A stretch of 7,063 nucleotides of DNA from Candidatus Dormiibacterota bacterium (lineage in GTDB: Bacteria > Chloroflexota > Dormibacteria > Aeolococcales > Aeolococcaceae), in contig PLXL01000068.1 of assembly GCA_003153215.1 (NCBI GenBank), positions 2,448 through 9,510 on the forward strand, read 5' to 3'. Each line of letters starts with the position of its first letter. The first letter of the stretch is position 1. The notes below the pieces were generated by a model, which did no database searches, was not told the origin of the DNA, and saw only the letters and a list, made by a program, of their open reading frames with translations. The position numbers were made by a program, and so were the translations under genes. Of this stretch, positions 1 through 6,824 are shown one piece after another.

Positions 1-60
1 GTCCGCCGCCGGCCGTAACGAGGGCACAACTGAGCCGAACCAGTGGCTGCCCAGGGCCCC

Positions 61-66
61 TACACT
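61..66 (+). promoter_or_regulatory. Probable leaderless promoter -10 (TACACT) of the reductase gene
   Basis: TACACT matches the TANNNT -10 consensus and ends 8 nt before the ATG at 75. Transcription would therefore start at or within a base or two of the initiation codon. No Shine-Dalgarno sequence lies in front of that ATG, which agrees with a leaderless mRNA. No good -35 is visible; GAACCA at 37-42 is the nearest by spacing. Nothing else is recognisable in bases 1-74, where the reductase frame stays open but has no ATG, GTG or TTG. Confidence 0.5.
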
Positions 67-74
67 GTCGCCCG

Positions 75-848
75 ATGATCGAATCTGCCCCCACGGTCGA
101 CTCCACTAAGTTCGGCACCGCCCGGGTCGTCAGCCGCCGCGACTTCGCTGAGGGTCTCTGGGTGATGCGGTTGGCCACCGACTTCGACCTCGGCTACCGG
201 CCCGGCCAGTACTGCACCCTAGCGCTTCCGATCGGTGACCGCCTCATCGAGCGGCCATATTCGATCTGCTCTTCCCCCGAGGAGGGCGAGATCGAGCTGT
301 TCATCGAGCGGGTCCCGGAGGGCGAGCTGACCGTTCCCCTTCACAGGCTCGGAGTCGGCGCCGAGATGCCGGTCCGGCGCCGCTGCAAGGGGCTCTTCCT
401 GAAGGAGGCACCGGTCGAGGGCCAGGCCCACCTCTTCGTGGCCACGGTCACCGGGATCGCCCCCTTCCTCTCCTGCATCCGCACCCTGCTCCGGCGGGCC
501 GATCGCGGCGAGTGGTCCCCGGCCGGGAGGATGGTGCTCCTCCACGGTGCGAGCGTCTCCTCGGAGTTCGGCTACCTGGACGAGATGCGCACGCTCACCG
601 AGAAGCTCGACTGGTTCGAATACGTCCCCACCATCAGCCGGCCCTGGCTGGACCCGGCGTGGTCCGGGGAGCGGGGCCGGGTGGAGGACGTGGTGCGCAA
701 GCACACCGACCGGCTCGGGCTGCTGCCGGGCACCGCGTCGGCGTTCATCTGCGGCAACCCGCAGATGATCGACAACGTCAAGGGCGCGCTCCGCAGGGGC
801 GGCTTCGAGGCCGCCGCGGTCCACGAGGAGCAGTACTGGCCCGAGTGA
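75..848 (+). CDS. Ferredoxin/flavodoxin-NADP+ reductase family flavoprotein
   Basis: A 257-residue single-chain flavoenzyme expected to move electrons between NADP(H) and a ferredoxin or flavodoxin in the cytoplasm. The N-terminal half is the FAD-binding barrel, with the FAD motif RPYS at residues 60-63 followed by CSSP. The C-terminal half is the NADP-binding domain, with VTGIAPF at 125-131, CGNPQMI at 226-232 and an aromatic, acidic end (EEQYWPE). The length fits the short bacterial FNR subclass, and there is no fused iron-sulfur or oxygenase domain. One oddity is that the pyrophosphate loop usually reads GTGxAPF, while here its first glycine is valine (V125). The start is the first ATG in the frame and sits just behind a -10 box, leaving about 15 residues before the conserved domain. 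The gene appears to head a short operon with the small ORF and PLP enzyme that follow. The family call is firm; the electron partner is unknown. Confidence 0.9.
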   Translation: MIESAPTVDSTKFGTARVVSRRDFAEGLWVMRLATDFDLGYRPGQYCTLALPIGDRLIERPYSICSSPEEGEIELFIERVPEGELTVPLHRLGVGAEMPVRRRCKGLFLKEAPVEGQAHLFVATVTGIAPFLSCIRTLLRRADRGEWSPAGRMVLLHGASVSSEFGYLDEMRTLTEKLDWFEYVPTISRPWLDPAWSGERGRVEDVVRKHTDRLGLLPGTASAFICGNPQMIDNVKGALRRGGFEAAAVHEEQYWPE

Positions 849-856
849 GGGGACGG

Positions 857-967
857 ATGCGCACGCTCGTCGACGGTGCGGGGAACGTCTGGCGCCTGAT
901 GGGCGCGCTGCGGGCGGTTGTCCGCCAGGTCGGACCGATGCAGCCGCGCTCGCCCCGACGCGCCTGA
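857..967 (+). CDS. Possible 36-residue basic small protein / coupling ORF
   Basis: The ATG at 857 follows the reductase stop by 8 nt and is preceded by a purine-rich AGGGGA (848-853) that could act as a ribosome binding site. The ORF ends in TGA at 965-967, which overlaps the next gene's ATG in the arrangement TGATG. The product is a 36-residue peptide with seven arginines and one aspartate. Residues about 11-25 (from VWRLM) could form a short amphipathic helix, and the tail is rich in proline and arginine. I do not recognise it. Its main support is positional: the downstream ATG at 967 has neither a Shine-Dalgarno sequence nor a -10 box of its own, so coupling to a translated upstream ORF would explain how it starts. 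Against it, this frame is open far upstream through GC bias, so openness itself proves little. It may be a leader that only delivers ribosomes rather than a functional protein. Confidence 0.4.
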   Translation: MRTLVDGAGNVWRLMGALRAVVRQVGPMQPRSPRRA

Positions 968-2163
968 TGGACGCCGAGCTGGTCATCGCCGCGGCCGAGT
1001 CCGTCGAGACACCCGTTGCGGCGGTGGATGTCGCCGCGATGGAGACGAACCTCGCCGCCATGCAGGCCCGCGCCGCCGGCCTCAGGCTGCGCCTCCGGCC
1101 GCACGCCAAGACCCACAAGAGCGCGTTCGTCGCCCGGCGCCAGCTCGAGCACGGAGCGATCGGCCTGACCGCGGCGACCCTCTCCGAGGCCGAGGTCTTC
1201 GCCGCCGTCGGCGCTGGCGATCTCCTGATCGCGTTTCCCCCGGTGGGGGAGATGAAGCTGCGCCGCCTGGCGGCGCTAGCGGAGCGGGTCGGGCGGCTCG
1301 CCGTCAGCCTCGACAGCGTGGAGGTGGCCGCCGCTCTTCCCGAGCGGGTCGAAGTGCTCTGGGAGGTGGACAGCGGGCACCACCGAGTGGGCACGGCGCC
1401 CGGGGAGGCCACGGTCGCGGGGGTGACCGCGCTGGTGGCAGCCATCGGGGAGGAGCGGTTCCGGGGGCTGCTCACCTTCCCCGGCCATGCCTACGCGGTC
1501 GCCGACCGGGCCGAGCTGGCCCGGGTCGCCGAGGCCGAGCACCGGGTGATGCTGGAGACGGCTGCCCAGCTCCGTGCCGCCGGCATCGCCGTGCGGGAGC
1601 TGAGCGTCGGCTCGACGCCGACCGCCGCCTGGACCGAGGCGGGGCCCACGGAGATGCGGCCGGGCTCCTACGTGTACGGCGACGTCCAGCAGGTGGTCCT
1701 CGGAGCCATGAGCTTGGAGGAGTGCGCCCTCGGGGTGGTCGCCACCGTGGTCTCGACGCCCGCGCCGGACCGGGCCGTCATCGACGCCGGGTCCAAGGCG
1801 CTCGCCGCCGACGCGCGGCTCAGCCTGCTCCGCGGCTATGGGATCGTGGTCGGGCACCAGGACCTGGTGCTGGAGCGGATGAGCGAGGAGCACGGGATGC
1901 TCGTCGCCACCGGTGCCCAGACCCGGCTGCGCATCGGCGACCGCCTTCTGGTCATCCCGGCCCACTGCTGCACCACCGTGAACCTCCATCCGGGGGTGCT
2001 GATGGTCGAAGCAGGGAGGGCATGGTGGGACCCGGTGGCGGCGCGCGGCTGGCAGGCGGCGGGCGCCGGGACGCCGCCTGCGGGGCAGGCATCGGGCGGC
2101 GAGAGCTTGGGCCGCCCGTCCGCCATCCACCTCCGGGATCTCCGGCCTTCCGGCGGTGGTTGA
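967..2163 (+). CDS. Fold-type III PLP enzyme, D-serine dehydratase / D-threonine aldolase-like
   Basis: A 398-residue protein of the alanine racemase N-terminal-domain superfamily (DSD1 / low-specificity D-threonine aldolase group), expected to act on D-amino or 3-hydroxy-amino acids in the cytoplasm. The N-terminal TIM barrel opens with the typical TPVAAVD strand. RPHAKTHKS at 44-52 holds the lysine (K48) expected to form the PLP Schiff base, and GSTPT at 215-219 is a likely phosphate-binding loop. The C-terminal barrel carries DAGSKAL at 273-279, SEEHG at 306-310, and PAHCC at 331-335, whose H333 and C335 match the His-x-Cys metal site of eukaryotic-type D-serine dehydratases and D-threonine aldolases. 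Homology seems to end near ARGW (359-362). The last 36 residues are low-complexity Gly/Ala/Pro and look like an extension. The ATG at 967 is the first usable start in the frame and overlaps the small ORF's stop. Substrate cannot be chosen among D-serine, D-threonine and hydroxyaspartate. Confidence 0.85.
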   Translation: MDAELVIAAAESVETPVAAVDVAAMETNLAAMQARAAGLRLRLRPHAKTHKSAFVARRQLEHGAIGLTAATLSEAEVFAAVGAGDLLIAFPPVGEMKLRRLAALAERVGRLAVSLDSVEVAAALPERVEVLWEVDSGHHRVGTAPGEATVAGVTALVAAIGEERFRGLLTFPGHAYAVADRAELARVAEAEHRVMLETAAQLRAAGIAVRELSVGSTPTAAWTEAGPTEMRPGSYVYGDVQQVVLGAMSLEECALGVVATVVSTPAPDRAVIDAGSKALAADARLSLLRGYGIVVGHQDLVLERMSEEHGMLVATGAQTRLRIGDRLLVIPAHCCTTVNLHPGVLMVEAGRAWWDPVAARGWQAAGAGTPPAGQASGGESLGRPSAIHLRDLRPSGGG

Positions 2164-2191
2164 CGGGGCAACGAGCCTTCCTGGGTAGACT
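2160..2191 (+). promoter_or_regulatory. Probable leaderless promoter of the glycosyltransferase gene
   Basis: The -10 TAGACT (2186-2191) ends 7 nt before the ATG at 2199, and no Shine-Dalgarno sequence intervenes. A TTGACG at 2160-2165 could serve as -35, although the 20-bp spacer is longer than the usual 17-19. The TTGACG overlaps the TGA stop (2161-2163) of the preceding gene, so this promoter is embedded at the end of the upstream operon. It gives the glycosyltransferase independent transcription, with read-through still possible. Confidence 0.55.
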
Positions 2192-2198
2192 TGAGCCC

Positions 2199-3488
2199 AT
2201 GACCGCGCCGAGTGGCCGCGCCATCGCCGTCGTTTCGGTCCACGCCTCTCCTCTCAGTGAGCTGGGGCGGGGCGAGAACGGCGGAATGAATCTCGGGGTC
2301 CGGCGCCTCTGCGAGGGACTCGCGGAGCGCGGGGTGCCGACCGACGTCTTTGTCCGCCGGGAGGACCCCGGCCTTCCCGCCGAGCGGCTGATCGCCCCGG
2401 GGAGCCGCCTCGTTCTCCTCGACGTGGGGCCGCCCCGTCCCCTCCCCAAAGAGGATCTGGTGGCGCTGCTCGACCCCTTCGCCGACGCGATGCTCGCCCA
2501 CGCCGCGTCGGAGAACCGCAGCTACCGCCTCATCCACGCCCACTACTGGCTGAGCGGCCCGCCCGCGCGCCGGGCCCGTGACCGGCTTGGCATCCCGTGG
2601 GTCCAGTCGTTTCACTCGCTCGCCCGGATGAAGGCGGCTGCGGGGCTCCCCCCTGACTTCCAGCGCGGGGCCGTGGAGGAGGAGCTGGCCGCCGCCTGCG
2701 ACCGCATCGTGGCCATGAGCCGGGCCGAGGGTAGGGAGTTGGTGCGGCTGTACGGGGCGAGCAAGGACCGGATCTGCGTCGCCGAGCCCGGGGTCGACCA
2801 GCACGCGGCAGATCCCGCGGCGGTCACCGCTCTGCGTGGCGAGCTGGACGTCGAGGGCCGCCGGGTGGTCCTCTTCGCCGGCAGGCTGGAGCCACTCAAG
2901 GGGGCGGACACCCTGATCGAGGCGATCGCCGAGATGGATCGCGACCCCCATCTCCAGGACGTGGTCTGCCTCTTCATCGGCGAGGACAGCGGCGACGGCG
3001 CCAGGGCCAACCACGGCGGGGAGCGCCGCCGGCTGGAGCAGCTGGCCGCGGATGCCGGCATCGGGGACCGAGTCCGCTTCCTCGGGGCCGTGCCCCACGA
3101 CCGCCTGGCCCGCTACTACGCGCTCGCCGACGTCTGCGTGGTGCCGTCGCGGGTGGAGACCTTCGGCCTCGTCGCCCTGGAGGCGCAGGCGCAGGGGACC
3201 CCGGTGGTGGCGTCCCGGGTGGGCGGCCTCCCCGAGGTGGTGGCCGACGAGGAGACCGGCCTCCTGGTGGAGGGCCGCGAGCCGCGCGACTACTGCGCCG
3301 CCATCTCCAAGATCCTGCACGACGAGGCCGGGAGGGAGCGGATGGGGGAGGCCGCCCGCCGCCGAGCCGCCACCTTCTCCTGGGAGCGGATGGTCGACCG
3401 GCTGCTCTCCATCTACGGCCGGGTCAGCTCACCGGAGATCCCCGCCGAGCTGCCGTGCGGGTACGAGGTGTCCCTCGGCTCCGGCTGA
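2199..3488 (+). CDS. GT4-family glycosyltransferase, MshA-like
   Basis: A 429-residue retaining glycosyltransferase with the two-Rossmann-domain GT-B layout. The N-terminal acceptor domain begins with SVHASPLSELGRGENGGMN at 13-31, which resembles the HTSPL...GGMN opening of MshA (the D-inositol-3-phosphate glycosyltransferase of mycothiol synthesis) and of related sucrose-phosphate-synthase-like enzymes. HAHYWLSG at 113-120 is also typical of that group. The C-terminal nucleotide-sugar domain has AGRLEPLKG at 227-235 and the EX7E motif at E320 and E328, followed by QGTPVVAS and VGGLPEVV. Length is close to MshA. There is no signal peptide or membrane segment, so it should be cytosolic or peripheral. 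The reading frame stays open far upstream, but homology begins near residue 7 and the promoter sits directly before 2199, so longer starts are rejected. No mycothiol-pathway neighbour is present, so donor and acceptor remain open; a phospholipid mannosyltransferase or sucrose/trehalose-related role is possible. Confidence 0.88.
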   Translation: MTAPSGRAIAVVSVHASPLSELGRGENGGMNLGVRRLCEGLAERGVPTDVFVRREDPGLPAERLIAPGSRLVLLDVGPPRPLPKEDLVALLDPFADAMLAHAASENRSYRLIHAHYWLSGPPARRARDRLGIPWVQSFHSLARMKAAAGLPPDFQRGAVEEELAAACDRIVAMSRAEGRELVRLYGASKDRICVAEPGVDQHAADPAAVTALRGELDVEGRRVVLFAGRLEPLKGADTLIEAIAEMDRDPHLQDVVCLFIGEDSGDGARANHGGERRRLEQLAADAGIGDRVRFLGAVPHDRLARYYALADVCVVPSRVETFGLVALEAQAQGTPVVASRVGGLPEVVADEETGLLVEGREPRDYCAAISKILHDEAGRERMGEAARRRAATFSWERMVDRLLSIYGRVSSPEIPAELPCGYEVSLGSG

Positions 3489-3594
3489 GCGCCGCTGAGG
3501 CCGGTCAGATCAAGGAGGCGAGGAGCACGGCGAGGGAGCGCACTGACGTGCATGACCGAGCCGGCGGACGAGCCGACGCAGAGCTGGCCGGAAA

Positions 3595-6237
3595 TCAGTG
3601 GCGCGCCGCGGCGGCGATGTCGCAGGCGCGAGCCCTCATTGCCCGCTCTGTCCCGTCCTTGCCCTCGACGATCGGCCGCGAGGCGGCACGCCGCGTCGAT
3701 TCCGAGAGATCGGCGGCCTGGATCGCCGCCAGCGCTCGATCGGCGGCGGCGAGGGTCTCCGGCTCGATCAGCTGGCGCGGGTAGAGGTACTCCGTGAAGT
3801 TTTCCGCTTCCTCGGTGCTTCGCCGTGCCCAGAAGCCCGGCACCGCCTCCACCCACCGCTCCACGAAGGGGCGAAGGAGGGCGGCCTGGCTCTCGCCCCA
3901 TTGGACCAATCCGCCGATCGCGAATGGCCCCACGCCGAAGCCCCCCATCAGGGCGTTGAGGGTCTGAAGCGGGAGCTCGCCTCCGCCAACGACCTGGTCG
4001 AAGGTGGCGCGCTTGATGGCGGCATCGGGCTGCGCGGCCCGGCAGGCGGCTGCGCGCCGGCGGCCGAAGTCGGTGTCGTCGGCGGCGAGCTGGGCCTCGA
4101 TGCGTGGGCCCGCGTCGCGGCCGAGGCTGGCGAGGCGGCCGACGATCATCCAGCGGAGGTCGTTGTCGATCGTGAGCCCGGGGACGCTCTGGGTGCCGTC
4201 GAGCAGGCGCTCCAGCCGGTCGAGATCATCGGTGGAGTCGGCGCCAGCGATGTGGGCGCGTGTCCAGGTGAGCTGAGCGTCGCCGCCCGGCTCGGCAGCC
4301 GCCAGCTGGTCCCAGGCGATGCTCGCCACGCTGGCGCGCGCCGCCTCCCGGTTGGCCGGGTCGCCGAACTGGTCGATGGCCGCCAGCGCCTGGCTGAGCA
4401 GCCGCTCCAGGACGGTGACCTCGGCCTCTGCCCTGGCGTGGTGGAGGACGGCGGCGACGAAGTCGCAGGTGGGCAGCTCGGCGTCCCGGGTCATGTCCCA
4501 CAGCGCTGCCCAGCAGAGGGAGCGGGGCAGCGGGTCGGCCAGACCGCCGAGATGGTCGAGCATGGTGCGCAACGAGGTCGGGTCGAAGCGCAGCTTGGCG
4601 AAGGTGAGGTCGTCGTCGTTGACCACGGCGAGGTCGGGGGCCTGCTCGTTGGCGAGCTCCGCGATCTCGGTGCGCTCGCCGCGGACCTCGCTGTCGACCA
4701 GCCGGTAGCGAACCAGGCGTCCCGCGTCGATCCGGTAGAGGCCGACGCGGACATGGTGGGAGCGCAGGGTGGGGTGCGCGGACGCCGCCGTCTGCACGAT
4801 GGCGAAGCTCGCGATCCGGCCGCCGGAGATCTCGATCTCGGGACGCAGCGCGTTCATCCCCGCGGTGCGGAGCCACTCCGCCGACCAGGGGGCGAGGTCC
4901 CGCCCGGAGGCGGCCTCGATGCAGGCGAGGAACTCGCCGAGGGTCGCGTTGCCCCAGCGGTAGCGGCGGAAGTACTCGCGCACCCCGTCCGTGAAGGGGG
5001 CGTCACCGACCCAGGCGACCAGCTGCTTGAGGACCGACGCCCCCTTCTGGTAGGTGATGCCGTCGAAGTTCTGCCGGACTTCGTTGGTGTCGGCGCAGGG
5101 CGTGGAGATGGGGTGGGTGGAGGGGAGCTGGTCCTGGCGGGCCGCCGCCGACTTCATGGTGTTGGCGAAGTCGACCCACGCGTTGGTGAACTCGGTGGCA
5201 TTCACCAGGGCCTTGTTGGACATGTAGGTGGCAAAGGTCTCGTTGAGCCAGAGGTCTCCCCACCAGCGCATCGTGGCGACGTCGCCAAATCCGCAGACGT
5301 GGGCCATCTCGTGGACGATCACCTCGGCCCGCCGCGCCCGCTGCAGCTCGGTGGCCCGGCTGCGGAAGACGAACATCTCGTTGAAGGTGACGCAGCACGG
5401 GTTCTCCATCGCGCCCATGTTGAATTCGGGCACGAAGAGCTGGTTGTACTCGTCGAAGGCGTAGGCGATGCCGAACTCCTCGGCGAAGAAGTCGAGGCCC
5501 TGCCGGGTGATCGTGAAGAGCTCCTCGGCCTGCTCCTCGAGCTGGGACGCCAGTGACCTCCGCGCGTAGAGGGCGAGCCGGAGCCCGCGGTGCCGGGTCT
5601 CGATGACGCGGTAGTCGCCTGCCGCCACCGCCATCAGGTAGGTGGGGAGGGGAGGAGTGGCGTTGAAACGCCAGGTGCGGCTGCCGTCGCCGTGGTCGTC
5701 CCGGCCGAGCACGCGCGCGTTGCCGCACACCTCCCAGGCGATCGGGGCACGCACAGTCACCGTCAGGGGGCCCTTCAGGTCCGGCTGGTCAAAGCAGGCA
5801 AAGACCTTGTGGGCGTCGAAGGGCTCGAAGTGGGTGTAGAGGTAGACCTGCTGGTCGGCGGGGTCGACGACGCGGTGGAGGCCGACCCCCACCCGCTCGT
5901 AGGAGCAGTCGGCGAGGACCTCGACCGTGGTGGGCCCGACCGGGAGGCCGGCGAGCGGGATGCGGGCGCCGTCATAGCCGGCCACCGCCGTGGGGCACGG
6001 CTCCCCGCCGACGCGCACCTCACGGAGCCGCCCCTGCTCGCCCACGGTGAGGTTGAGAAAGGTGTCCGCGCCCGGGCGACGGCAGGAGACGGCGATCCGG
6101 GTCGAACTGCGGAAGGCGGGCGCCGCCGGGTCGTCACTCAGTTCGAGGTCGATGCCGTAGCTGAGGTCGTCGAGCAGCCCGGCGCGCTCCTGCGCCTCCG
6201 ACTCGGTGAGGTTGTCACTGGCGATCTGACCGGCCAC
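3595..6237 (-). CDS. pepN: M1-family zinc aminopeptidase (aminopeptidase N)
   Basis: An 880-residue cytosolic metallopeptidase that removes N-terminal residues from peptides; the length matches actinobacterial PepN. Residue numbers count from the GTG at 6237. The N-terminal beta domain begins with the family-typical NLTESEAQERA (9-19). GAMEN at 275-279 binds the substrate amino terminus. The zinc site is HEMAH at 309-313 with LNE at 331-333, and ITYQKG (Y396) carries the transition-state tyrosine. A helical ERAP1-like C-terminal domain follows. The zinc motif is odd: HVCGFGDV replaces the usual HMWFGDLV, adding one residue, so 19 rather than 18 residues separate H313 from E333. The frame is otherwise intact. 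I prefer GTG 6237 because a CACAAT -10 lies 8 nt ahead and homology starts within ten residues. TTG 6246 (883 aa) is the alternative, and the frame's extension to 7023 is spurious. It lies 47 bp after marR on the same strand. Confidence 0.92.
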   Translation of the reverse strand: MAGQIASDNLTESEAQERAGLLDDLSYGIDLELSDDPAAPAFRSSTRIAVSCRRPGADTFLNLTVGEQGRLREVRVGGEPCPTAVAGYDGARIPLAGLPVGPTTVEVLADCSYERVGVGLHRVVDPADQQVYLYTHFEPFDAHKVFACFDQPDLKGPLTVTVRAPIAWEVCGNARVLGRDDHGDGSRTWRFNATPPLPTYLMAVAAGDYRVIETRHRGLRLALYARRSLASQLEEQAEELFTITRQGLDFFAEEFGIAYAFDEYNQLFVPEFNMGAMENPCCVTFNEMFVFRSRATELQRARRAEVIVHEMAHVCGFGDVATMRWWGDLWLNETFATYMSNKALVNATEFTNAWVDFANTMKSAAARQDQLPSTHPISTPCADTNEVRQNFDGITYQKGASVLKQLVAWVGDAPFTDGVREYFRRYRWGNATLGEFLACIEAASGRDLAPWSAEWLRTAGMNALRPEIEISGGRIASFAIVQTAASAHPTLRSHHVRVGLYRIDAGRLVRYRLVDSEVRGERTEIAELANEQAPDLAVVNDDDLTFAKLRFDPTSLRTMLDHLGGLADPLPRSLCWAALWDMTRDAELPTCDFVAAVLHHARAEAEVTVLERLLSQALAAIDQFGDPANREAARASVASIAWDQLAAAEPGGDAQLTWTRAHIAGADSTDDLDRLERLLDGTQSVPGLTIDNDLRWMIVGRLASLGRDAGPRIEAQLAADDTDFGRRRAAACRAAQPDAAIKRATFDQVVGGGELPLQTLNALMGGFGVGPFAIGGLVQWGESQAALLRPFVERWVEAVPGFWARRSTEEAENFTEYLYPRQLIEPETLAAADRALAAIQAADLSESTRRAASRPIVEGKDGTERAMRARACDIAAAARH

Positions 6238-6245
6238 GGGGGCCA

Positions 6246-6251
6246 ATTGTG
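6246..6251 (-). promoter_or_regulatory. Possible leaderless -10 (CACAAT) of pepN
   Basis: Read on the minus strand, CACAAT is followed by 8 nt and then the GTG at 6237. This is the same geometry as at the reductase and glycosyltransferase genes. It lies in the short gap after the marR stop, so pepN could be transcribed alone as well as by read-through. It departs from TANNNT at the first base, and no clear -35 is present, so this is weaker than the other promoters. There is no Shine-Dalgarno sequence before either candidate start. Confidence 0.35.
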
Positions 6252-6284
6252 GGCGACTCGCACCCCGGGCCGCCCCGCGAGCTC

Positions 6285-6818
6285 TTACGGCTGGTCCGCG
6301 CCCTCGGGGTCGGCGCCGGTGTGATCTTCGCCATCCGCTCCCGGGCATCGGGCGTAGACGGCCTCGCTGCCCAGGGCGTCGGCGACGGCACTGAGGGCGT
6401 CGCGCAGCCGCGCCGCCTGCTCTGCGTCCAGCACCTTGGCCAGATGGCGGTCGATGCCGCCGGCGTGGATCGGGGTCGCCCGGTGGACCTTCTCCCGGCC
6501 CAGGTCGGTGATGCAGGCGAAGGCCCCCCGGCGGTCGGACGGGCAGCCGGAGCGGGCCACCAGCCCGGCGGCCTCCATCCGGTCGACCAGGCGGCTCACC
6601 CCGCTCTTGGTCATCAGGACGGTGTCCATCAGCCGCTGGAGCCGGATCGCGCCCTCGGGCGCCTGGTCGAGGACGAGGAGCACCTCGAACCACGCGAGCG
6701 GCAGCCCCTCGGCGGCCATCAGCTCCCGTTCGAGATTGCCGGCCACGCCGGCCTGGGCACGGAGGAGTGCGTGCCACGCCTGCAGGTGGACCGATCGGTC
6801 CGTTTCCGTCATGACCAT
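6285..6818 (-). CDS. MarR-family transcriptional regulator
   Basis: A 177-residue winged-helix DNA-binding protein, expected to work as a homodimeric ligand- or redox-responsive repressor. Helical dimerisation segments flank a central wHTH at about residues 40-110. The recognition helix region is TKSGVSRLVDRMEAAGLV at 70-87, and the wing carries the family hallmark DRRG (95-98) followed by AFACITDLG. The length is slightly above the usual 140-165 because of an acidic, probably disordered C-terminal tail from about residue 158. Cysteines at 92 and 102 bracket the wing. The start at 6818 is chosen because TAGGCT ends 6 nt ahead; a second ATG at 6812 is possible. The gene is divergent from a YceI-family gene, and the shared 109-bp region holds two similar candidate operators. 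Repression of both the YceI gene and marR itself is therefore the likely role. pepN follows 47 bp downstream. The ligand is unknown. Confidence 0.9.
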   Translation of the reverse strand: MVMTETDRSVHLQAWHALLRAQAGVAGNLERELMAAEGLPLAWFEVLLVLDQAPEGAIRLQRLMDTVLMTKSGVSRLVDRMEAAGLVARSGCPSDRRGAFACITDLGREKVHRATPIHAGGIDRHLAKVLDAEQAARLRDALSAVADALGSEAVYARCPGADGEDHTGADPEGADQP

Positions 6819-6824
6819 GCCCCA

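Noticed and set aside
512..967. A 151-codon plus-strand frame overlapping the 3' half of the reductase gene
   Set aside because: Arg/Gly-rich shadow of the reductase. Only its last 36 codons, outside the reductase, have independent support and are reported as a small ORF.
219..1475. A 418-codon minus-strand open frame over the reductase and PLP enzyme
   Set aside because: Low-complexity Ser/Arg/Ala/Pro translation and no family motif; a compositional shadow.
918..2198. Glycosyltransferase frame extending upstream to give an 856-residue fusion
   Set aside because: The upstream part overlaps the PLP enzyme in another frame and is arginine/glycine-rich junk. GT4 homology begins at about codon 7 after 2199, where a -10 box is present.
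1836..3320. A 494-codon minus-strand open frame across the PLP-enzyme and glycosyltransferase genes
   Set aside because: It spans the gene boundary, has no recognisable domain, and lies opposite two well-supported coding regions.
3474..3489. Small hairpin CTCGGC-TCCG-GCTGAG at the end of the glycosyltransferase gene as a terminator
   Set aside because: The stem is six pairs with a G-T wobble, overlaps the stop codon and has no T tract. Another 4-bp hairpin at 3540-3551 is weaker still. The convergent junction 3489-3594 holds no convincing terminator.
3598..5556. A 652-codon plus-strand open frame antisense to pepN
   Set aside because: Its translation is Gly/Ala/Arg/Val-rich without any domain, while the opposite strand encodes a full set of M1 motifs. 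Long antisense frames are expected at this GC content.
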